From Roseococcus thiosulfatophilus (GTDB lineage: Bacteria > Pseudomonadota > Alphaproteobacteria > Acetobacterales > Acetobacteraceae): a stretch of 64,000 nucleotides of DNA. The stretch's first letter is position 1. The number at the start of each line of letters is the position of its first letter. Positions 37,765 to 46,255 of the stretch are shown here, piece after piece. Where the stretch lies: the NCBI RefSeq assembly GCF_017311575.1, contig NZ_JAFFQY010000022.1:124001-188000 (forward strand). The letters run 5' to 3'. A program made the translations under genes and the position numbers. The notes under the pieces were generated by a model that saw only the letters and a list, made by a program, of their open reading frames with translations, did not search any database and was not told where the DNA came from.

Positions 37765-37811
37765 GGCGGGATGCGTCGAGTGGAATCACCGAAGGCGCTG
37801 AATCCCGCCCT
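37763..37811. repeat. 49-base palindromic intergenic repeat, copy 2
   Basis: Perfect 10-base arms AGGGCGGGAT (37763-37772) and ATCCCGCCCT (37802-37811) enclose GTGGAATCACCGAAGGCGCT. It is the reverse complement of the element at 20621-20669 with scattered changes, and its left arm overlaps the stop codon of the upstream gene. It may act as a terminator, or as a palindrome-type mobile element. Confidence 0.7.
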
Positions 37812-37871
37812 CAACAATGGCAGGAGCGGGCGGCGTTCGCGCCGCGCGCTCCAGGGAGAGGAACCCCCGAT

Positions 37872-38648
37872 ATGCCCGACGCCGTCCTGTTCGAGACCGT
37901 GGCCCCGCATGTGGCGCTGGTCACGCTGAACCGGCCCGAGGCGCGCAACGCCGTCAACGGCGCGCTGGCCCAGGCGCTGGACGCCGCCGTGGCGCGGGTG
38001 GAGGCGGAGGACGAGATCCGCGTGGCCATCCTGACCGGCGCCGGCCCGCATGCCTTCTGCGCCGGGGCCGATCTGAAGGAGGTGGCGGGCGGGCGCGGGG
38101 CCGATCTCTACACCGAGCGTGGCGGCTTCGCGGGCTTCGTCCGCGCCTCTCGGAAAAAACCCTGGATCGCGGCCGCGCAGGGCCATGCACTGGCGGGCGG
38201 GCTGGAATTGCTGCTGGCCTGCGACATGGCGGTGGCGGCTGAGGGCGCCACCTTTGGCCTGCCCGAGGTGAAACGCAGCCTGGTGGCCGCGGCCGGGGGC
38301 GTCTTTCGCCTGCCCCGCGCCCTGCCACGCGCCATCGCCTTCGAGATGATCGCAACCGGCGAGCCCATCACCGGCACCCGCGCCGAGGCCCTGGGCCTGG
38401 TCAACGCCGCCGTGCCGGCCGAGCAGGTGATGGCGGCCGCCCTGGCGCTGGCCGCGCGCATCACGGTGAACGCCCCCATCGCCGTGCGGGAGAGCCTTGC
38501 CATCGCCCGCCGCGCGACCGACCTGGAGGATGACGCCCTCTGGACCCTGTGCGGCGAGGCGAGCCGCGCGATCCGGGAGACGGAGGATTTCCAGGAAGGC
38601 CTGCGGGCCTTCATCGAAAAGCGCGCCCCCCGCTGGGTGGGGCGCTGA
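37872..38648 (+). CDS. enoyl-CoA hydratase/isomerase
   Basis: A 258-residue crotonase-fold enzyme. Oxyanion-hole segments HAFCAGADLKEV and GHALAGGLELLLACD are present, and both hydratase glutamates are in place (in GGLELLLACD and FGLPEVK), unlike the crotonase at 32682-33485. It probably hydrates 2-enoyl-CoA in fatty acid or related degradation. AGGGAGAGG stands before the ATG. It is followed by the DUF411 gene 13 bases later. Confidence 0.92.
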   Translation: MPDAVLFETVAPHVALVTLNRPEARNAVNGALAQALDAAVARVEAEDEIRVAILTGAGPHAFCAGADLKEVAGGRGADLYTERGGFAGFVRASRKKPWIAAAQGHALAGGLELLLACDMAVAAEGATFGLPEVKRSLVAAAGGVFRLPRALPRAIAFEMIATGEPITGTRAEALGLVNAAVPAEQVMAAALALAARITVNAPIAVRESLAIARRATDLEDDALWTLCGEASRAIRETEDFQEGLRAFIEKRAPRWVGR

Positions 38649-38661
38649 GGGAGGAATGCCG

Positions 38662-39114
38662 ATGATCCGCCGCCACCTGCTGCTGGGCGCGCTCGCCCTG
38701 CCCGCCGCCAGCCAGGAGGGGCTTCGCGTGGAGGTCTGGCGCGACCCCTATTGCGGCTGCTGCGAGGGCTGGGTCGCGCATCTGCGGCAGGAGGGCTTCG
38801 CGGTCACGGACCGCGTGGTGCCAAGCGTGGGGCCCTTCCGCCGCGCGCTGGGCACGCCGTCCGACCTGCTCTCCTGCCATGCGGCGCGGGTGCAGGGGGT
38901 GGCGCTGGAGGGGCATGTGCCCGCCCACGCCATCCGCCGCTTCCTGGCGGAGCGCCCCGCCGGGTTCGTGGGGCTTTCGGTGCCGGCCATGCCCATCGGC
39001 ACCCCGGGCATGGAAGTGCCGGGGCGGGAGGCCGAAATCTATGAGGTGGTCGCCTGGCGGCGGGATGGCAGCCACACGCCCTGGCTTCGCATGCGGGGCG
39101 CGCTGCCGGTCTGA
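38662..39114 (+). CDS. DUF411 metal-binding protein
   Basis: A 150-residue DUF411 protein. It starts with a short hydrophobic export signal (RRHLLLGALALPAAS), then the Cys motif DPYCGCCEGWVAHL, LLSCHAARVQG and VPAMPIGTPGMEV. Family members are linked to copper handling in the periplasm, and the CxCC plus Met-rich region could bind Cu(I). The ATG at 38662 is preferred because GGGAGGA lies at good spacing; 38656 is an alternative. No copper pump or oxidase gene is nearby. Confidence 0.85.
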   Translation: MIRRHLLLGALALPAASQEGLRVEVWRDPYCGCCEGWVAHLRQEGFAVTDRVVPSVGPFRRALGTPSDLLSCHAARVQGVALEGHVPAHAIRRFLAERPAGFVGLSVPAMPIGTPGMEVPGREAEIYEVVAWRRDGSHTPWLRMRGALPV

Positions 39115-39121
39115 CGCGTAG

Positions 39122-39367
39122 CTATTCCGCCGCGCACTCGCAGCCCGGGGTGGGGCCGGAGTCGGCGCGGGTCACGTGGTGGTCCACCCATTCGGCCACC
39201 AGCCGCCGCGCCTCGGCCACCGAGGCTTCGGGGTGATGGACGCGATAAAGCGTGGTGCAGGCCTGGAAGGCCGCCATGTCGTTCTGCCCCACATCGCGCA
39301 ATTCGCGATAGGCGGTGATGACCGCCCGTTCGCAGCGCCGGGCGATGTGGCTGTAGTCGCGGCCCAT
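39122..39367 (-). CDS. small protein of unknown function
   Basis: I do not recognise this 81-residue protein. It is predicted to be soluble and helical, with CERAVITAYRELRDVGQ and AFQACTTLYRVHHPEASVAEARRLVAEWVDHH, and ends with two Cys in GCECAAE. GGAGGG four bases before the ATG supports translation. It converges on the DUF411 gene with seven bases between stops. Conserved His, Cys and acidic residues would allow metal binding, but that is a guess. Confidence 0.65.
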   Translation of the reverse strand: MGRDYSHIARRCERAVITAYRELRDVGQNDMAAFQACTTLYRVHHPEASVAEARRLVAEWVDHHVTRADSGPTPGCECAAE

Positions 39368-39455
39368 GAAACCCTCCAATTGCGAATCACTCGCAATGTC
39401 AGAGTACGATACCGACGTCTGAACGGCTGTTCAAGTGTTGTTCGCAGATGCGGGA

Positions 39456-39506
39456 GGGGGCGTTTGCCCCCTGGACCATGATCCCCCAGGAGGGCTCATG
39501 GTCCAG
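39456..39506. terminator. double hairpin
   Basis: GGGGGC (39456-39461) pairs with GCCCCC (39466-39471), and directly after it CTGGACCATGA (39471-39481) pairs perfectly with TCATGGTCCAG (39496-39506). The two hairpins share base 39471. The 190-base gap around them has no gene. Lying downstream of the minus-strand dehydrogenase gene and upstream of the small-protein gene, they could end transcription of the former; similar GGGGGC...GCCCCCTGGACC strings are common intergenic repeats in alphaproteobacteria. Confidence 0.5.
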
Positions 39507-39557
39507 CCTTTGCTGGGAGGAGGATTCACCGCTCCGGCGTGTCCGCCGTCGCAGATC
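39507..39557. repeat. dispersed repeat, copy shared with 35099-35148
   Basis: GGATTCACCGCTCCGG (39522-39537) is identical to the copy at 35114, and similarity extends on both sides, ending in CGCAGATC against CGCGGATC. One indel separates the two right halves. It lies between the double hairpin and the end of the dehydrogenase gene. Confidence 0.6.
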
Positions 39558-39570
39558 GTGCTCCTGCCCG

Positions 39571-40641
39571 TCAGGCGCGGGACACCGCCTCCGCGATGGC
39601 CTTGCCCACATCCACCGTGCCGGCCTGGCCGCCCAGGTCGCGCGTGCGGGGGCCGCCCTCGGCCAGCAGCTTCTCGATCGAATCGGTGATGGCGCGGGCG
39701 GCCTGGGCCTCGCCCAGATGCTCCAGCATCATCGCGCCGGACCAGATCTGGCCGATGGGATTGGCTATCCACTTGCCGGCGATGTCGGGCGCGCTGCCAT
39801 GCACCGGCTCGAACATCGAGGGGAAGGCCTTTTCCGGGTTGATGTTGGCCGAAGCCGCCACGCCGATGGAGCCCGCCACCGCCGGCCCGAGGTCGGAGAG
39901 AATGTCCCCGAACAGGTTGGACCCCACCACCACGTCGAACCAGTCCGGGTGCTGCACGAAATGGGCGCAGAGGATGTCAATGTGGAACTGGTCCGTCGTC
40001 ACCTCGGGGTAGTTCTTCGCCATCTCCGCGAAGCGCTCATCCCAATAGGGCATGGTGAAGGTGATGCCGTTGGACTTGGTGGCGCTGGTCACCTTCCGGC
40101 GCGGCCGGGTCATGGCCAGTTCGAAGGCGTATTTGATGATGCGGTCCGTGCCGGTGCGGGTCAGGATGCTCTGCTGGCTGACGAATTCGCGGTCGGTGCC
40201 GGGGAACATGCGGCCACCGACGCTGGAGTATTCGCCCTCGGTGTTCTCCCGCACCACGTAGAAATCGATCTCGTGCGGTTCGCGGTTGGCGAGCGGCGTC
40301 TTCACGCCAGGCAGCAGCTTGCAGGGGCGCAACGACACATACTGGTCGAAGCCGCGGCGAATCGGGATCAGCAGGCCCCAGAGCGAGGTGTGGTCCGGCA
40401 CGCCGGGCCAGCCCACGGCGCCCAGAAAGACGCTGTCGCTGTCCTTCAGCTGGTCCAGCCCATCATCGGGCATCATCTTGCCGGTCTTGAGGTAGGTTTC
40501 GCAGGACCAGTCATATTCCGTCAGCTTCAGCTCGAAGCCGAAGCGGCGGGCGGCGGCGTCCAGGACGCGCAGCCCCTCGGGCGTGGTTTCCTTGCCGATG
40601 CCATCGCCCGGAATGACGGCGATGCGGTGCGTGCGGGCCAT
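39571..40641 (-). CDS. tartrate/D-malate-type decarboxylating dehydrogenase
   Basis: A 356-residue beta-decarboxylating dehydrogenase of the isopropylmalate/isocitrate family. It has IAVIPGDGIGKETTPEG, SLRPCKLLPGVKTPL, YVVRENTEGEYSSVGG, KSNGI, DILCAHFVQHPDWFDVVVGSNLFGDILSD-type metal and substrate region, and EPVHGSAPDIAGK. GVPDHTSLWGLLIPIRRGFDQY is typical of tartrate dehydrogenase and D-malate dehydrogenase (TtuC/DmlA) rather than LeuB. It acts with NAD and a divalent metal. It lies downstream of msrQ on the same strand. Confidence 0.92.
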   Translation of the reverse strand: MARTHRIAVIPGDGIGKETTPEGLRVLDAAARRFGFELKLTEYDWSCETYLKTGKMMPDDGLDQLKDSDSVFLGAVGWPGVPDHTSLWGLLIPIRRGFDQYVSLRPCKLLPGVKTPLANREPHEIDFYVVRENTEGEYSSVGGRMFPGTDREFVSQQSILTRTGTDRIIKYAFELAMTRPRRKVTSATKSNGITFTMPYWDERFAEMAKNYPEVTTDQFHIDILCAHFVQHPDWFDVVVGSNLFGDILSDLGPAVAGSIGVAASANINPEKAFPSMFEPVHGSAPDIAGKWIANPIGQIWSGAMMLEHLGEAQAARAITDSIEKLLAEGGPRTRDLGGQAGTVDVGKAIAEAVSRA

Positions 40642-40670
40642 GGGATGTCCTTCCTCCGATGGCAAAATCC

Positions 40671-41510
40671 CTACGCCGCGCGCCGCGCCCCCACAAGCCG
40701 CCACACCCCCAGGAGCGCGACGACGCCAAGGCCAATCATGCCCGCCAGCACGGCCGGGCGCGGGCCGAAGGTGAGGTCCAGGTTGGCCGCCGCCACCCGC
40801 GCGGCCGGCAGGTTGGTGGCCAGCGCGTACCAGAGATATTCCACGGCCGCCGCGCCCAGCATCGCCGCCAGCGAAAGCCCTGCCAGGGCGCCGAGATGCC
40901 CCTGCCAGCGCGCCGGCACCGCCCGCCAACCCAGCAGCCAGAGGAAGAGCGCGCTCAGCAGCACCGCCTGCGACACATCGGACTTTGCCTGGATGAAGGC
41001 ATGCAGCAGCGCCAGCACGGCGATGGGAAACACGAGGCGATGCAGGCGCTTCCAGCCCCGCCCCAGCCGGCGCATCCAGCCATCCGTGCTGGTCCAACCC
41101 AGCACCACCAGGCCACACAGGGCCGCGAAGCCGATCAGCAGATAGGTGCGCTTCGCGATCTCGCTGACCACACGGGCCAGGACGAAATCCTGCTCCACCA
41201 CATAGAGGCCGAGATGCAGCACGGCCCAGGCCAGCGCCCCCAGCCCCAGCATCCGCCGCACCTGGAACAGGCGCGGCCAGGCGAGGACGCGCCCCAGCGG
41301 CGTCACCACCAGTGTCAGCAGCAGGAAGCGGATGGCCCAGCGGCCGGTCTCGTGCATGGCCTCCTCGATGGGCTCCGGGCCCAGCGTGCCGGTGGCCCAG
41401 GGCCAGAGCAGAGGCAGCAGGGGCAGGCAGAGAAGCACCAGCACCACGGCGCGCAGGCCCGAGAACCGGCCCTGGCGGTCCTGCCAGGGCAAGGCGAGCG
41501 TCACACCCAT
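40671..41510 (-). CDS. msrQ: MsrQ heme-binding membrane subunit
   Basis: MsrQ is the membrane cytochrome that feeds electrons to the periplasmic methionine sulfoxide reductase MsrP. The 279-residue protein has about six membrane helices and the ferric reductase-like pattern: HETGRWAIRFLLLTLVVTPL, RRMLGLGALAWAVLHLGLYV, KRTYLLIGF and LHRLVFPIAVLALLHAFIQAKSD, with His residues for heme. It is longer than E. coli MsrQ by an N-terminal and a C-terminal helix. msrP is not in the window. Its 5' end overlaps the ELM1 gene by 10 bases. Confidence 0.85.
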   Translation of the reverse strand: MGVTLALPWQDRQGRFSGLRAVVLVLLCLPLLPLLWPWATGTLGPEPIEEAMHETGRWAIRFLLLTLVVTPLGRVLAWPRLFQVRRMLGLGALAWAVLHLGLYVVEQDFVLARVVSEIAKRTYLLIGFAALCGLVVLGWTSTDGWMRRLGRGWKRLHRLVFPIAVLALLHAFIQAKSDVSQAVLLSALFLWLLGWRAVPARWQGHLGALAGLSLAAMLGAAAVEYLWYALATNLPAARVAAANLDLTFGPRPAVLAGMIGLGVVALLGVWRLVGARRAA

Positions 41511-42424
41511 CCGCGCGCCCGGATTTCGGCGGCGACGCGGGCGGTTTCGTCCAGGGGGGCGCGCGGCGGGGGCGGGGGGCCGCCCAGCGGCGCGGCCAAG
41601 CCCGCCGCGAACAGGCTGTCCGCCACCGCGCGGTGGCGCGGGCCGAGCCCGCCCGGGTCGGCAATGAACAACGGGGCAGGGGTCATCAGCGCCTCGGAGA
41701 GCATCGAGATGCTGTCGCCGGTCACCACCAGCACATCCGACAGGGAGAGAATTCCATGCAGCGGGTTCGCTCCACCCCCCCCGAAAGGATACAGGTGGTG
41801 CGTGCGGCCCTTCAGGGCCCCGGCCAGGGCGGCCGCCGCCGCTGGGCCGCTGCGCCGGGAGGTGGTGGCCAGTACCGAATTGCCAAGCCCGGCCGCCTGG
41901 GCGGCGATGCGGGCGGCCACGCCAGGGTCCATGCCCTCGGCCCGCACCGGCCCACCCAGCAGCAGGCCCACGCGCGGGCGCGGCAGGGCGGCCAGTTCCG
42001 GGAAGGCGGTGGCGGCCGCGGCCAGCTTCGCGGGCGTGATGCGGTGGGTGGCGCCCTGGATTTCCAGCAGGTTGGGCGCGGGGCGCGGCCGGTCATGCGC
42101 GCCGATCACCAGCAGGTCGAAATCCGCCGCCCCCAGGCCTGGGCGCATGGCATGGACGGTGCGCGCCCCCCGCGCCCGCAGCCAGCGCGACACCGGCGCG
42201 GCCCGCCGCCCGGCGGAAATGACCAGCCTGGGCCAGGGCGGGGCAAAGGCGCTCCGGTCGGCCAGGCCCAGCAGCGTGGGCAGGGGAAGGGGCAGCCGCG
42301 CCCAGGGGCTCCAGCGCAGGGGCACCACCCGGAAGGGCAGCCCCAACCGCTCCGCGATGCCCAGCGCCTGGGCCGCCGTGCCCGCGCGCGGGTCCTCCAG
42401 CACCCAGATCGGCGCTTCGGTCAT
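41501..42424 (-). CDS. ELM1/GtrOC1-family glycosyltransferase-like protein
   Basis: A 307-residue protein of the DUF1022 (mitochondrial fission ELM1) family: PIWVLEDPRAGTAAQALGIAERLG at the start, LVISAGRRAAPVSRWLR, HAMRPGLGAADFDLLVIGAHDRP, LLGGPVRAEG and VTGDSISMLSEAL. In bacteria the family resembles GT-B glycosyltransferases, and the VTGDSISMLSEA segment looks like a nucleotide-sugar site. Its role in bacteria is poorly known; an envelope role is inferred. It is divergent from pyrE (51 bases). Confidence 0.85.
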   Translation of the reverse strand: MTEAPIWVLEDPRAGTAAQALGIAERLGLPFRVVPLRWSPWARLPLPLPTLLGLADRSAFAPPWPRLVISAGRRAAPVSRWLRARGARTVHAMRPGLGAADFDLLVIGAHDRPRPAPNLLEIQGATHRITPAKLAAAATAFPELAALPRPRVGLLLGGPVRAEGMDPGVAARIAAQAAGLGNSVLATTSRRSGPAAAAALAGALKGRTHHLYPFGGGGANPLHGILSLSDVLVVTGDSISMLSEALMTPAPLFIADPGGLGPRHRAVADSLFAAGLAAPLGGPPPPPRAPLDETARVAAEIRARGWV

Positions 42425-42475
42425 TGTCGCGCCCGCGCCCCGGCGTTACTGGAACGCAGCACGATGAGGGTTCCC

Positions 42476-43201
42476 ATGACGACGCACCACGCCTCGGAGT
42501 TCGATCGCGACGCGGCCCTGACCACCGCGCGCATCCTGCTGGAAATCAAGGCGGTGAATTTCCGCCCCGAGGAACCCTATACCCTGACCTCGGGCTGGAA
42601 GAGCCCCGTCTATATCGACTGCCGCAAGATCATCTCCTACCCCCGCGCCCGCACCCGCATCTGCGACCTGGGCGTGGAGAAGATCAACCGCGCGGTGGGC
42701 TTCGAGACCATCGAGAGCATCGCGGGCGGCGAGACGGCCGGGATTCCGTTTGCGGCCTGGATCAGCGACCGCATGAACCTGCCCATGGCCTATGTCCGCA
42801 AGAAGGCCAAGGGCTTCGGCCGCAACGCGCTGATCGAGGGCGACGTGCCCGTGGGCCGCGAGACCCTGCTGGTCGAGGACCTCACCACCGACGGCGCCAG
42901 CAAGATCCGCTTCGCCGAGGCGCTGCGCGAGGCCGGCGCCAAATGCGCCCACACCTTCGTGGTGTTCTACTACGGCGTCTTCCCCGGCAGCTTCGAGCAG
43001 ATGAAGGCGATGGACCTCTCGCTGCACCACCTGGCCACCTGGTGGGATGTGCTGGAGGTGTGCCGCGAGCGTTCCTATTTCCCCGAGGCCTCGCTCTCCG
43101 GCGTGCGGAAGTTCCTGGAGGACCCCGTGGCCTGGTCGCGCGCGCATGGCGGCGTGGGCAGCCTGGAAGAGGCTTTGGCGTTCAAGGGGAAGGGCGGCTA
43201 G
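42476..43201 (+). CDS. pyrE: orotate phosphoribosyltransferase
   Basis: PyrE makes orotidine 5'-phosphate from orotate and PRPP in pyrimidine synthesis. The 241-residue enzyme is the longer alphaproteobacterial form: FTLTSGWKSPVYIDCRKIISYP-like segment (LTSGWKSPVYIDCRK), AGGETAGIPFAAWI, VRKKAKGFGRNALIEGD and the PRPP-binding LLVEDLTTDGASK. GAGGG precedes the ATG at 42476; an in-frame ATG at 42464 would add four residues. It stands divergent from ELM1 and ahead of an ABC importer. Confidence 0.95.
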   Translation: MTTHHASEFDRDAALTTARILLEIKAVNFRPEEPYTLTSGWKSPVYIDCRKIISYPRARTRICDLGVEKINRAVGFETIESIAGGETAGIPFAAWISDRMNLPMAYVRKKAKGFGRNALIEGDVPVGRETLLVEDLTTDGASKIRFAEALREAGAKCAHTFVVFYYGVFPGSFEQMKAMDLSLHHLATWWDVLEVCRERSYFPEASLSGVRKFLEDPVAWSRAHGGVGSLEEALAFKGKGG

Positions 43202-43250
43202 CCTGGGCGCGGCCGCGCCAACCCGGCGCGGCCTCCGCAAGGAGAAGTGG

Positions 43251-44903
43251 ATGGCCGTCCGTTTCCTGATCTGCCTGCTTCTCCTGGCCCTTCCCGCCCA
43301 GGCCCAGCCCGCACGCGACAGCCTGACCATCGGCATCACGCAATACCCCTCCACGCTCCACCCCAACATCGAGAACATGGTGGCGAAGTCCTATGTGCTG
43401 GGTTTCGCGCGCCGCCCCGTCACGGCCTATGACCCGGACTGGCGCCTGATCTGCCTGCTCTGCGAGACCATCCCCACGCTGGAAAACGGGCTGGCGCAGC
43501 GCGAAACCACCCCGGATGGCCGCCCAGGCTTGCGCGTGACCTGGGTGCTGCGCGAGGGGCTGCGCTGGGGCGATGGCACGCCCATCACCACGGCGGACCT
43601 GCGCTTCACCTATGATGCGGGGCGCGACGGGACCACCGGCATCGGCCCTGCCGAATTCTACCGCAGCGCCTATGAGTTCATCGCCGAGGATGAGCGCCGC
43701 TTCACCCTGCGCTTCGACCGCGTCACCTTCGAATTCGGCAGCCTGGGCGACTTCGCGCCCCTGCCCGCGCATCTCGAACGCGCGCGCTGGGAGCAGGAGC
43801 CGCGCACCTACCGCACCCGCACCCTCTACGACACGGAGCCGACCAACCCGGGCCTCTGGAACGGCCCCTTCCGCGTGGCGCAGGTGCAGGCGGGGGCGGC
43901 GATCACGCTGGAGCGCAACCCGCACTGGTCCGGCCCCGAACCGCATTTCCGGCGCATCACCATCCGCACCGTCGAGAATACGCCGGCCCTGGAGGCGCAG
44001 CTTCTGGCCGGCCAGGTGGACATGATCGCGGGGGAGCTGGGCCTGCCGGTGGAACAGGCCACGGCCCTGGCGCGCCGCACCGGCACCCGTTTCCGCACCG
44101 AATTCCGCCCCGGCCTGATCTACGAACACATGGATTTGCGGATGGACCAGCCGCCGCTGGACGACCGCCGCGTGCGCCAGGCCCTGCTGCACGCGCTGGA
44201 CCGCGAGCAGATCGTGGCGCGCCTCTTCGAAGGCCGGCAGACCGTGGCCCACACCAGCGTGAACCCGCTGGACTGGCCGCATGACGAAAACGTGCGCCGC
44301 TACCCCCACGACCCCGCCCGCGCCGCCGCCCTGCTGGAGGAGGCGGGCTGGACCATGGGCCCCGGCGGCATCCGCCGCAACGCGGCCGGGGAGCGGCTCT
44401 CCATCGAATTGATGACCACGGCCGGAAATCGCTCGCGCGAGGCCACGCAGCAGGTGATCCAGGCGCAATGGCGCGCCGTGGGCGTCGAGGCGCGCATCCG
44501 CAACGAACCCCCGCGCGTGCTGTTCGGCGAGACCCTCTCGCGCCGCCGCTTCACCGGCGCGGTGCTCTTCGCCTGGGTTTCCGCGCCCGAGGGCGTGCCG
44601 CGGACCTCGCTGCACAGCACCGAAATCCCGACGGCGGAGCGCAACTGGTCGGGCCAGAACTACCCAGGCTTCCGCAACGCCGAGATGGACGCGCTGCTGG
44701 AAGCCCTGCCGATCGAACTCGACCGCGAACGCCGCCGCGCCCTGTGGCACCGGCTGCAGGCCATCTATGCCGAGGAACTGCCGGCCCTGCCGCTCTGGTT
44801 CCGGCAGGACGCGCATGTCTGGCCGCCATGGCTGACGGGTGTGCGGCCCACCGGGCACCTGAACCCCTCCACCCTCTGGGCAGAGCAATGGGGGGTGCGA
44901 TGA
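43251..44903 (+). CDS. oligopeptide/nickel-type ABC substrate-binding protein
   Basis: A 550-residue extracellular solute-binding protein, family 5. A signal peptide ends at ALPAQAQP (about residue 19). Family features are LTIGITQYPSTLHPNI, LREGLRWGDGTPITTADLRFTYD, GPFRVAQVQAGAAITLERNPHW, DDRRVRQALLHALDREQIV and PLWFRQDAHVW. These proteins bind peptides or other amphipathic ligands. AAGGAGA precedes the ATG. It opens a four-gene coupled operon with a VOC protein and two permeases. Confidence 0.92.
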   Translation: MAVRFLICLLLLALPAQAQPARDSLTIGITQYPSTLHPNIENMVAKSYVLGFARRPVTAYDPDWRLICLLCETIPTLENGLAQRETTPDGRPGLRVTWVLREGLRWGDGTPITTADLRFTYDAGRDGTTGIGPAEFYRSAYEFIAEDERRFTLRFDRVTFEFGSLGDFAPLPAHLERARWEQEPRTYRTRTLYDTEPTNPGLWNGPFRVAQVQAGAAITLERNPHWSGPEPHFRRITIRTVENTPALEAQLLAGQVDMIAGELGLPVEQATALARRTGTRFRTEFRPGLIYEHMDLRMDQPPLDDRRVRQALLHALDREQIVARLFEGRQTVAHTSVNPLDWPHDENVRRYPHDPARAAALLEEAGWTMGPGGIRRNAAGERLSIELMTTAGNRSREATQQVIQAQWRAVGVEARIRNEPPRVLFGETLSRRRFTGAVLFAWVSAPEGVPRTSLHSTEIPTAERNWSGQNYPGFRNAEMDALLEALPIELDRERRRALWHRLQAIYAEELPALPLWFRQDAHVWPPWLTGVRPTGHLNPSTLWAEQWGVR

Positions 44904-45292
44904 TCCTGGACCATGTCTCGATCACGGTGAACGACCTCGGCACCGCGGCGCCCTTCTACGACGCGGTGATGGCGGCGCTGGAGGTGCCCTGCGTGTGGCG
45001 CGAGGCGGATGGCATCGGCTACGGAATCCGCAGCACGGAAGCGGCGGAGGCGGGTTCCTACCTCACCATCCTGCAACGGCCAGGTGTGGTGGCGGACCGT
45101 CGCCACTGGGCCTTCCGCGCGCGCAGCCGTGCCATGGTGCGGGCCTTCCACGCGGCGGGGCTGGCGGCGGGCGGGCGCGATGACGGCGCGCCCGGACTTC
45201 GCCCGCACTACCACGCCGCCTATTACGGCGCCTTCCTGCTGGACCCGGACGGCAACCGGGTGGAAGCCGTCTGCCACCGGCCCGGGGCATGA
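44900..45292 (+). CDS. VOC family (glyoxalase/bleomycin-resistance fold) protein
   Basis: A 130-residue single-domain VOC protein: LDHVSITVNDLGTAAPFYDAVM at the start, then HWAFRARSRAMVRAFHAAGL and the metal-site end FLLDPDGNRVEAVCH. His at 5 and Glu near the C-terminus suit a metal-dependent lyase or dioxygenase. It is inserted between the binding-protein and permease genes and overlaps both by ATGA, so it probably acts on the imported compound or its product. Substrate unknown. Confidence 0.88.
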   Translation: MILDHVSITVNDLGTAAPFYDAVMAALEVPCVWREADGIGYGIRSTEAAEAGSYLTILQRPGVVADRRHWAFRARSRAMVRAFHAAGLAAGGRDDGAPGLRPHYHAAYYGAFLLDPDGNRVEAVCHRPGA

Positions 45293-46206
45293 CGCGCCTC
45301 ATCCTCTCACGCCTCGCGCAGATCGCGGTGATGACCGTCATCCTCTCGCTCTGCGCCTTCCTGCTGATCGGGCTGATGCCGGGCGACCCGATCGAGATGG
45401 CCATCGCCGGCGACCCGCGCCTGACCAGCGAGGACGCGGCCCGCCTGCGCGCCCTGCACGGCTTGGACCAGCCCTTGATGGCGCGTTACCTGGCCTGGGC
45501 CGGCGCGGTGCTGGAGGGGAATTTTGGCCATTCGCGCCTCTTCGCGCAGCCGGTGGCGCAGCTGCTGTGGCCGGCGTTGCTCTCTTCGCTGGAGCTGCTC
45601 GCGCTGGCCATCGGCATCGCCATCCTGGTCGGCGTCGGGCTGGGCGCGCTGGCGGCGGCGCGGCCGCGGCTGGCGCCCTTCGTGCAGGGGGTGGCGCTGG
45701 TGGCGCAGGCCACGCCCTCCTTCTGGCTGGGTATCCTGCTGATCATTCTCTTCGCCGTGCAGCTGGGCTGGCTGCCGGCCGGCGGCGCCGATTCCGGCTG
45801 GCGCTTCCTCGTGCTGCCGGTGGCCACCCTCGCCTTCGCCAACCTCGCCGCCTATGCGCGGCATTCGACGACCGCGCTGCGCGCCGCGCTGGAGGACCCC
45901 CATATCCGCACCGCGCGCGCCAAGGGGGCTTCCGAGGCCCGCGTGCTGGCCCGCCACGCCCTGCCCAATGCCGCCGTGCCGCTGCTGACCATCGCGGCGC
46001 TCGATGCCGGGGCCATGGTGTCAGGCGCCCTGATCACCGAGACGGTCTTCGCCCGGCCGGGCATGGGCAAGCTGATCTATGACGCGGTGATGGGCAGCGA
46101 CTTCAACCTGGCCTTGCTGGCACTGCTGCTGGTGGCGGTGGTGACCATGCTGGCGACACTGGCGGCCGACCTGGCGCAGCGCTGGCTGGACCCGCGGATC
46201 GCATGA
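45289..46206 (+). CDS. ABC transporter permease, DppB/OppB type
   Basis: A 305-residue inner-membrane permease with six helices. The N-terminus ILSRLAQIAVMTVILSLCAFLLIGLMPGDP and the EAA loop RTARAKGASEARVLARHALPNA identify a DppB-type subunit; the C-terminal ITETVFARPGMGKLIYDAV is characteristic. It overlaps the VOC gene by ATGA and is followed by a fragment of the dispersed repeat and the second permease. Confidence 0.93.
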   Translation: MTRLILSRLAQIAVMTVILSLCAFLLIGLMPGDPIEMAIAGDPRLTSEDAARLRALHGLDQPLMARYLAWAGAVLEGNFGHSRLFAQPVAQLLWPALLSSLELLALAIGIAILVGVGLGALAAARPRLAPFVQGVALVAQATPSFWLGILLIILFAVQLGWLPAGGADSGWRFLVLPVATLAFANLAAYARHSTTALRAALEDPHIRTARAKGASEARVLARHALPNAAVPLLTIAALDAGAMVSGALITETVFARPGMGKLIYDAVMGSDFNLALLALLLVAVVTMLATLAADLAQRWLDPRIA

Positions 46207-46207
46207 T

Positions 46208-46230
46208 GGGCGACCGATTCACGCCTCCGG
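46208..46230. repeat. partial dispersed repeat between permease genes
   Basis: CGACCGATTCACGCCTCCGG (46211-46230) differs by one base from the start of the element at 55922. Only the left half is present; the mirrored right half is missing. It sits in the 49-base gap inside the operon. Confidence 0.5.
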
Positions 46231-46255
46231 GCCGCGCCCCGCGGCGCTCAGGCGC

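Noticed and set aside
39456-39557. CRISPR-like array
   Set aside because: There are hairpins and one copy of a dispersed repeat, but no regularly spaced direct repeats with unique spacers.
41312-42475. Long plus-strand open frame running into pyrE
   Set aside because: Its product is low-complexity Arg/Gly/Pro text antisense to the ELM1 and msrQ genes; real PyrE similarity starts only at about 42476.
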